From NCBI GenBank assembly GCA_028565635.1, contig JAOXYB010064367.1, forward strand, positions 1-10,379: a stretch of DNA of 10,379 nt, written 5' to 3'. Under the pieces are notes generated by a model. That model did no database searches. It saw only the letters and a list, made by a program, of their open reading frames with translations, and had not been told where the DNA came from. Made by a program: the position numbers and the translations under genes. The DNA is from Phoronis ovalis. Lineage: Eukaryota; Phoronida; Phoronidae. Positions 8,901-10,379 of this stretch are shown in pieces (the first letter of the stretch is position 1; each line of letters starts with the position of its first letter).

Positions 8901-10197
8901 GATGTTTTTCTCCTTATTTTATAATAAAATGGTCACAAATCAAATTAAAAATTTATGTATATTGCCTTCACTTATTAAAGATTAAAAAATAACTTGTTCC
9001 TCTCAGTAATTCACAATGGTTTAAATTTAATTTGTTTAATAAAACGTTCTCAGTATTTCACATGTCTGTTACAAGGACATATAATTGCATGCCACTAACG
9101 TGTGTTGTATCTTGCGTATAATTCTGGGGAAAGAATTTATAAAACAGAAAAATATTGCTATATAAAACATTTGAAATTGGAAAGTACAACAAACAGGATG
9201 GAAGGATTTCTCAAACCTTGTAAATTAAGTTACTGTATTTATTGCTATAATTGTTATTGTAATGTAATTTGCCTTTATCTTCATTTTATTATGTAATTTT
9301 GTGTTTTTTGTATTTTGATTTTTTTTTTGCAATTTCAAAATAGAAAACAGTATTTTTTGAAACATTTAGCTCCAAAATATGCAAGAAAATGTTGTAATGT
9401 TTCATTGAGGTCTTAATGGTAGTAGGAACCACACAAGATGGATCTGTAGAACCTTCAAATATTACTTTAAATAATTATCTGTAAGAAAACTCAATGTAGT
9501 TTGTGAAGCTGCTTCTGGTTATAAATTTCAGATGCTGGTGAAACTACGCAGACAAATTTGGGAAAACTAACAAATGCTGGACCAATATTGGAACAAGCCA
9601 ATCAAGTGGCAAAAAGTAAGTTGGAATAATAGCTTCTTGAATTGAAGTTATTTGGCAGTCTTTGTATAATGTTGAACAATTAGTTAATTACATTTTATTA
9701 ATTGAGGTTGGCATTGGTGCTTGTAATAGTGTATGAAAATTAATAAAAACACATCAAACATTGAAAGTCATTTGGATGCATAAGACACATCATATCCACA
9801 GTTTTTTCCCCATCACACTTTTATGAATAATGATCAGAATGAATGTTGTACGTCTAATAGGTTGGAAAATGAGCACAATGCTGCTGTACCTTCCTGTTTG
9901 CATGTATAACTGTGTAGATGTTTTATCTGTTAAACTACACGTATCATTTTACAGAATTAAATAAAAATTATAATCCTTGTTGTTATTATGGTTTCCATCA
10001 ACAGAGTTGGAAGACGTACTGTTTTTGCATTTGTTCCAAGATGGCCCCAGAATTTGCCCACAGTTCTTTCAATCATATAGCATAGTTGTAACAAAAAAAA
10101 AAAACAGATTACCAGTCACAATGTGTATCTGTAAAGGTTAAGTCTTCAATTCATCGAAGATGGTGCTTTATCAGATGAAATAAAAAATGTTGCCAAG
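2922..10197 (+). CDS. PROM1: Prominin (CD133-like) gene, partial, seven recognisable exons
   Basis: Prominins are five-pass membrane glycoproteins that bind cholesterol and concentrate in plasma-membrane protrusions such as microvilli, cilia and photoreceptor discs. Seen here: exons joined by GT-AG introns with matching phases (0, 2, 0, 0, 1, 1). They encode, in order, a short extracellular stretch, TM1, a cytoplasmic loop starting with eight cysteines in twelve residues, TM2, and the start of extracellular loop 1 with N-glycosylation sequons (NTT, NRT, NET). The TM1-Cys-rich-TM2 arrangement is the family hallmark. Spacing from TM2 through loop 1 follows my recollection of the human protein closely, about 55 residues from the 8232 exon to the LEDVL segment. 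The signal peptide and N-terminal exons lie upstream, and most of loop 1, TM3-5 and the tail lie downstream. Prom1 versus Prom2 cannot be decided, because invertebrate genes predate or parallel that split; the symbol means prominin-like. Confidence 0.85.
3057..3675. mobile_element. PIF/Harbinger-type MITE inside a prominin intron
   Basis: The ends form long terminal inverted repeats. The left end begins GGGATCATCTCAAAAGTTAT and continues CACAATGACCACAAAC. The right end (about 3620-3675) is the reverse complement of this with only a few mismatches over about 55 bp. TAA lies directly outside both ends (3054-3056 and 3676-3678). A 3-bp TWA duplication with GGG-starting TIRs is the PIF/Harbinger signature. 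The interior shows no transposase frame; it holds a poly-A-rich stretch (3298-3380) and a tandem array (3398-3520). The element makes up about 72% of the 864-bp intron, so the pre-insertion intron would be about 240 bp. Confidence 0.82.
3398..3520. repeat. Minisatellite, five 23-25 bp units
   Basis: Units start at 3398, 3423, 3446, 3471 and 3496, with consensus GCGTTTACTATTTCAAAACG plus GGGGT; the second is 23 bp and the rest 25 bp. The units are nearly identical, so the array expanded recently. Related single motifs (TTTCAAAAGGGGGGTGCG at about 3221-3238) lie upstream in the same MITE and may be the seed. Unit lengths not divisible by three rule out a protein repeat. Confidence 0.9.
3836..4041 (+). 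CDS. PROM1: Prominin exon: TM1, cysteine-rich cytoplasmic loop, start of TM2
   Basis: A 206-bp exon with acceptor TTTTAG and donor CT|GTAAGT. The 68 codons plus two bases encode a hydrophobic helix (about residues 5-26, ending IVIMPIVG). Next comes the cysteine-rich motif GCCFCCCRCCGNCGG (about residues 26-40), a basic polar linker (KAQPMEGKRAKCQR), and the start of the second helix (ITCGVVLAIITTLM). The MP-[IL]-VG turn followed by clustered cysteines and C-G-G is diagnostic of prominins. The cysteines sit at the membrane-cytosol border and are plausible palmitoylation sites, which is inference. This exon is the strongest single piece of evidence for the gene. It ends in phase 2, and the split codon is completed as Leu by the first base of the 4619 exon. 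Confidence 0.92.
4042..4618 (+). other. Prominin intron, no recognisable insert
   Basis: A 577-bp GT-AG intron between the TM1/TM2 exon and the next exon. It is AT-rich with T-runs near 4315-4360 and a polypyrimidine tract before the acceptor. I see no gene or repeat in it. Confidence 0.7.
4619..4760 (+). CDS. PROM1: Prominin exon: end of TM2 and start of extracellular loop 1
   Basis: A 142-bp exon. Its acceptor is a T-rich tract ending TTTTTTCAG and its donor is AAT|GTAAGT, close to consensus. After the split Leu codon it reads GGVVCAFVTNELMYSQTKAE and continues through VGDKYAAVNIVQNGINSLDT to YVNTTVN. The first dozen residues complete TM2. The rest is a polar, helix-prone segment that opens the large extracellular loop 1 and carries an N-T-T glycosylation sequon. 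The aligned human region has the same order: hydrophobic GFVANHQ-like end, then a charged helix, then Y-N-T-T. It ends in phase 0. Confidence 0.88.
4761..5130 (+). other. Prominin intron, no recognisable insert
   Basis: A 370-bp GT-AG intron. The open frame running through 4821-5006 has no protein similarity I recognise and is taken as chance. Confidence 0.7.
5131..5211 (+). CDS. PROM1: Prominin exon: extracellular loop 1, 3' boundary uncertain
   Basis: The acceptor is TTCTTTAG, and phase 0 matches the exon before. The frame reads KYTLQNINRTVIYDSGHVV and then DAIPLFYI. It stays open to a TGA at 5251-5253. Three ends keep phase 0 with the 8232 exon: 5160 (donor ACT|GTAATT, better signal, only ten codons), 5181 or 5184 (weak), and 5211 (ATA|GTTCTC, weak). 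Spacing against the vertebrate protein needs roughly 25 residues here, which favours the longer ends, and GHVVDAIP looks like real loop-1 helix. If no donor is used, the frame would make a short truncated protein ending at 5253. The start is well supported; the end is not. Confidence 0.6.
5442..5475. repeat. Near-palindromic head of the tandem-repeat element
   Basis: TATGCCCATCACTA is mirrored by TAGTGAATGGGCATA across a 5-bp TGTAA centre, with one extra base. The same structure opens another copy at 10231-10264, which marks it as the conserved 5' terminus of the family. Confidence 0.85.
5442..6940. mobile_element. Compound tandem-repeat element with palindromic head
   Basis: The element starts with a near-palindrome (5442-5475) and a GTCGTCGTCGGC-type segment. 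Degenerate tandem units follow. Two modules are visible. A (about 150 bp) contains GCTTCAG, ATTTGGTACAG and AAGATGGCCGACTGGCGGCC. B (about 170 bp) contains GCGCCCATTTCGGGAAAGAC, GATTCGAAGGTGGAT, GTATTAGGCCAGGTGACATT and CCTTGAGAAGTAGGTC. Order: AB from 5521, AB from 5839, A from 6173, A from 6331, A from 6441, AB from 6539, and a truncated unit from 6856 in which A is joined to CATTTCGGGAAAGAC by an internal deletion. A palindromic end plus central tandem repeats recalls Helentron-derived HINE/pearl-type elements of bivalves, but that family label is inference. It has no plausible coding capacity. Confidence 0.75.
6941..8231 (+). other. AT-rich remainder of the ~3-kb prominin intron
   Basis: About 1.3 kb, very AT-rich, with many A- and T-runs. 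TATTTTGTCAA occurs at 7308-7318 and again near 7444-7454, with its exact inverse at 7355-7365. No gene or clear element is seen. The open frame reaching 7094 starts in the repeat and runs into this region without protein similarity. Confidence 0.6.
8232..8298 (+). CDS. PROM1: Prominin exon: extracellular loop 1
   Basis: A 67-bp exon with a strong acceptor (TTATTTTTCAG) and a strong donor (G|GTATGT). The 22 codons read QLRKSTLTPYNETVAKIIDT and then LN, plus one base that splits an Asp codon with the next exon. It carries an N-E-T glycosylation sequon and an amphipathic helix. In the human protein the corresponding stretch is the IIPVLDEIKSM-like helix. It begins in phase 0 and ends in phase 1, consistent with the exons on both sides. 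The preceding intron is about 3 kb and is filled by a tandem-repeat element. Confidence 0.8.
8365..8805. mobile_element. Degenerate copy of the tandem-repeat element
   Basis: It has the same orientation and order as the element at 5442. The decayed head is CATTCACTCTGTGGCTGTGC and then ATATAGTC; a GCATCGTCGTC segment follows. Two A modules follow: one with CTTCCAATATGGCAGACTGG near 8535, another with GGTACAGTGTAAGTACAG near 8621. The remnant of B ends with CAAATCTTTGACATTTTTGT near 8798. It is more diverged than the other two copies, so it is probably the oldest. It lies in the intron after the 8232 exon. Confidence 0.7.
8806..9531 (+). other. AT-rich intron sequence, nothing recognised
   Basis: The rest of the 1.2-kb intron between the 8232 and 9532 exons. 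It has T-runs near 9300-9335 and no gene or repeat I can support. The open frame at 9102-9296 is Tyr/Cys-rich and looks like translated AT-rich DNA. Confidence 0.6.
9532..9615 (+). CDS. PROM1: Prominin exon: extracellular loop 1 helix
   Basis: An 84-bp exon with acceptor AAATTTCAG and donor AAA|GTAAGT. After completing the Asp codon it reads AGETTQTNLGKLTNAGPILE and then QANQVAK, and it leaves one base (phase 1). The composition is that of a long polar alpha-helix, matching the heptad-like segment of prominin loop 1 (human ETKEALENMNSTLKSL region) in length and register. It joins the 10005 exon through a Lys codon. Confidence 0.8.
9616..10004 (+). other. Prominin intron, no recognisable insert
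   Basis: A 389-bp GT-AG intron (donor GTAAGT, acceptor CCATCAACAG). It is AT-rich and no other feature is seen. Confidence 0.7.
10005..10197 (+). CDS. PROM1: Prominin exon(s): loop 1 cysteine segment, frame unresolved
   Basis: The acceptor CCATCAACAG gives the right phase. The frame then reads KLEDVLFLHLFQDGPRICPQ and goes on to a TAA at 10139-10141. It resembles the cysteine-containing part of prominin loop 1. A second frame, open only from 10135, encodes LQFIEDGALSDEIKNVAK and ends at a good donor (AAG|GTACAT). It resembles the segment that follows the cysteine region (LPPVDAELDNVNNV in human). No acceptor I can find joins this second frame directly to the 9615 donor. The two parts are linked either by a very short intron (a phase-compatible option is donor 10063 with acceptor ending 10142, both weak), by a frameshift, or by a sequence error near the A12 run at 10093-10104. 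The 5' part is probable and the 3' part plausible. Confidence 0.55.
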
Positions 10198-10230
10198 GTA
10201 CATCTAAGGTTCAGCCTTGTTTTGGTTTAT

Positions 10231-10379
10231 TATGCCCATCACTATGTAATAGTGAACGGGCATATAGTCGTACCGCAGGCGTCGGCGTATGTACCCTTTT
10301 GCTTGTGTTGCTCTAACGGCTTCAGCTTTTGTCAGATCATCTTCGTATTTTTTACAGGGTAAGTACAGGTCAAAGCGCA
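10231..10379. mobile_element. 5' end of a third tandem-repeat element copy, cut by the window edge
   Basis: It begins with the same near-palindrome (10231-10264). GGGCATATAGTCGTA, a GGCGTCGGCGTATGTA segment and the start of module A follow (GGCTTCAGCTTTTGTCAGAT at 10319, then ACAGGGTAAGTACAGGTCAA). It matches the 5442 copy closely base for base. Relative to this copy, the first unit of the 5442 copy lacks an 11-bp GGTAAGTACAG-like segment. The orientation is the same as in the other two copies. It continues beyond the window. Confidence 0.85.

Noticed and set aside
9102-9296. 64-codon + strand open frame rich in Tyr, Cys and Ile
   Set aside because: Composition is as expected from translating AT-rich intron DNA. 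It lies within a well-defined prominin intron.
10036-10056. Resemblance of TTCCAAGATGGCC in the 10005 exon to the repeat motif TTCCAAGATGGCCGACTGG
   Set aside because: The shared stretch is short and the surrounding sequence does not follow the repeat. It is insufficient to call the exon repeat-derived, though it was considered as an explanation of the frame break.

Overview
This is eukaryotic, intron-rich, AT-rich nuclear DNA, and it carries most of the 5' half of one protein-coding gene on the + strand. The gene is a prominin (CD133 family) pentaspan membrane glycoprotein. I recognise it from an exon encoding a first transmembrane helix followed at once by a cysteine-rich stretch (GCCFCCCRCCGNCGG). 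The exons are spaced by introns of about 0.4-3 kb full of short repetitive elements. That, and the divergence from vertebrate prominins, suggest a marine invertebrate animal, perhaps a mollusc or other lophotrochozoan or an invertebrate deuterostome. The sequence alone does not fix the phylum.

Layout. Positions 1-2921 lie upstream of the first exon I can support. They hold two poly-C tracts, a 334-bp inverted-repeat element (380-713) with an apparent 9-bp target duplication and an internal minisatellite, and a small hairpin (1354-1402); the rest is AT-rich and featureless. Prominin exons follow at 2922-2971, 3836-4041, 4619-4760, 5131-about 5211, 8232-8298, 9532-9615 and 10005-10197 (the last with an unresolved frame change). 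Splice phases agree across all the well-defined junctions. Together they encode the end of the N-terminal extracellular region, TM1, the cysteine-rich first cytoplasmic loop, TM2 and the first part of the large extracellular loop 1. The N-terminal exons and everything after early loop 1 lie outside the window.

The introns are enlarged by non-autonomous elements. The 864-bp intron 2972-3835 is mostly one 619-bp PIF/Harbinger-type MITE (TIRs of about 55 bp, TAA duplication) carrying five 23-25 bp tandem units. The roughly 3-kb intron before 8232 contains a compound tandem-repeat element (5442-6940). It has a near-palindromic head and degenerate units in an AB-AB-A-A-A-AB-A arrangement. Two more members of this family, both in the same orientation, lie at about 8365-8805 and from 10231 to the window end. 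No RNA gene, CRISPR array, complete transposase or second protein-coding gene is supported. All other open frames look like chance or repeat-derived frames.

The least ordinary points are the three structurally different element families that all carry internal tandem arrays, the sense-strand splice-donor-like GTAAGT sites in the repeated unit, and the ambiguous 3' ends of the exons at 5131 and 10005.
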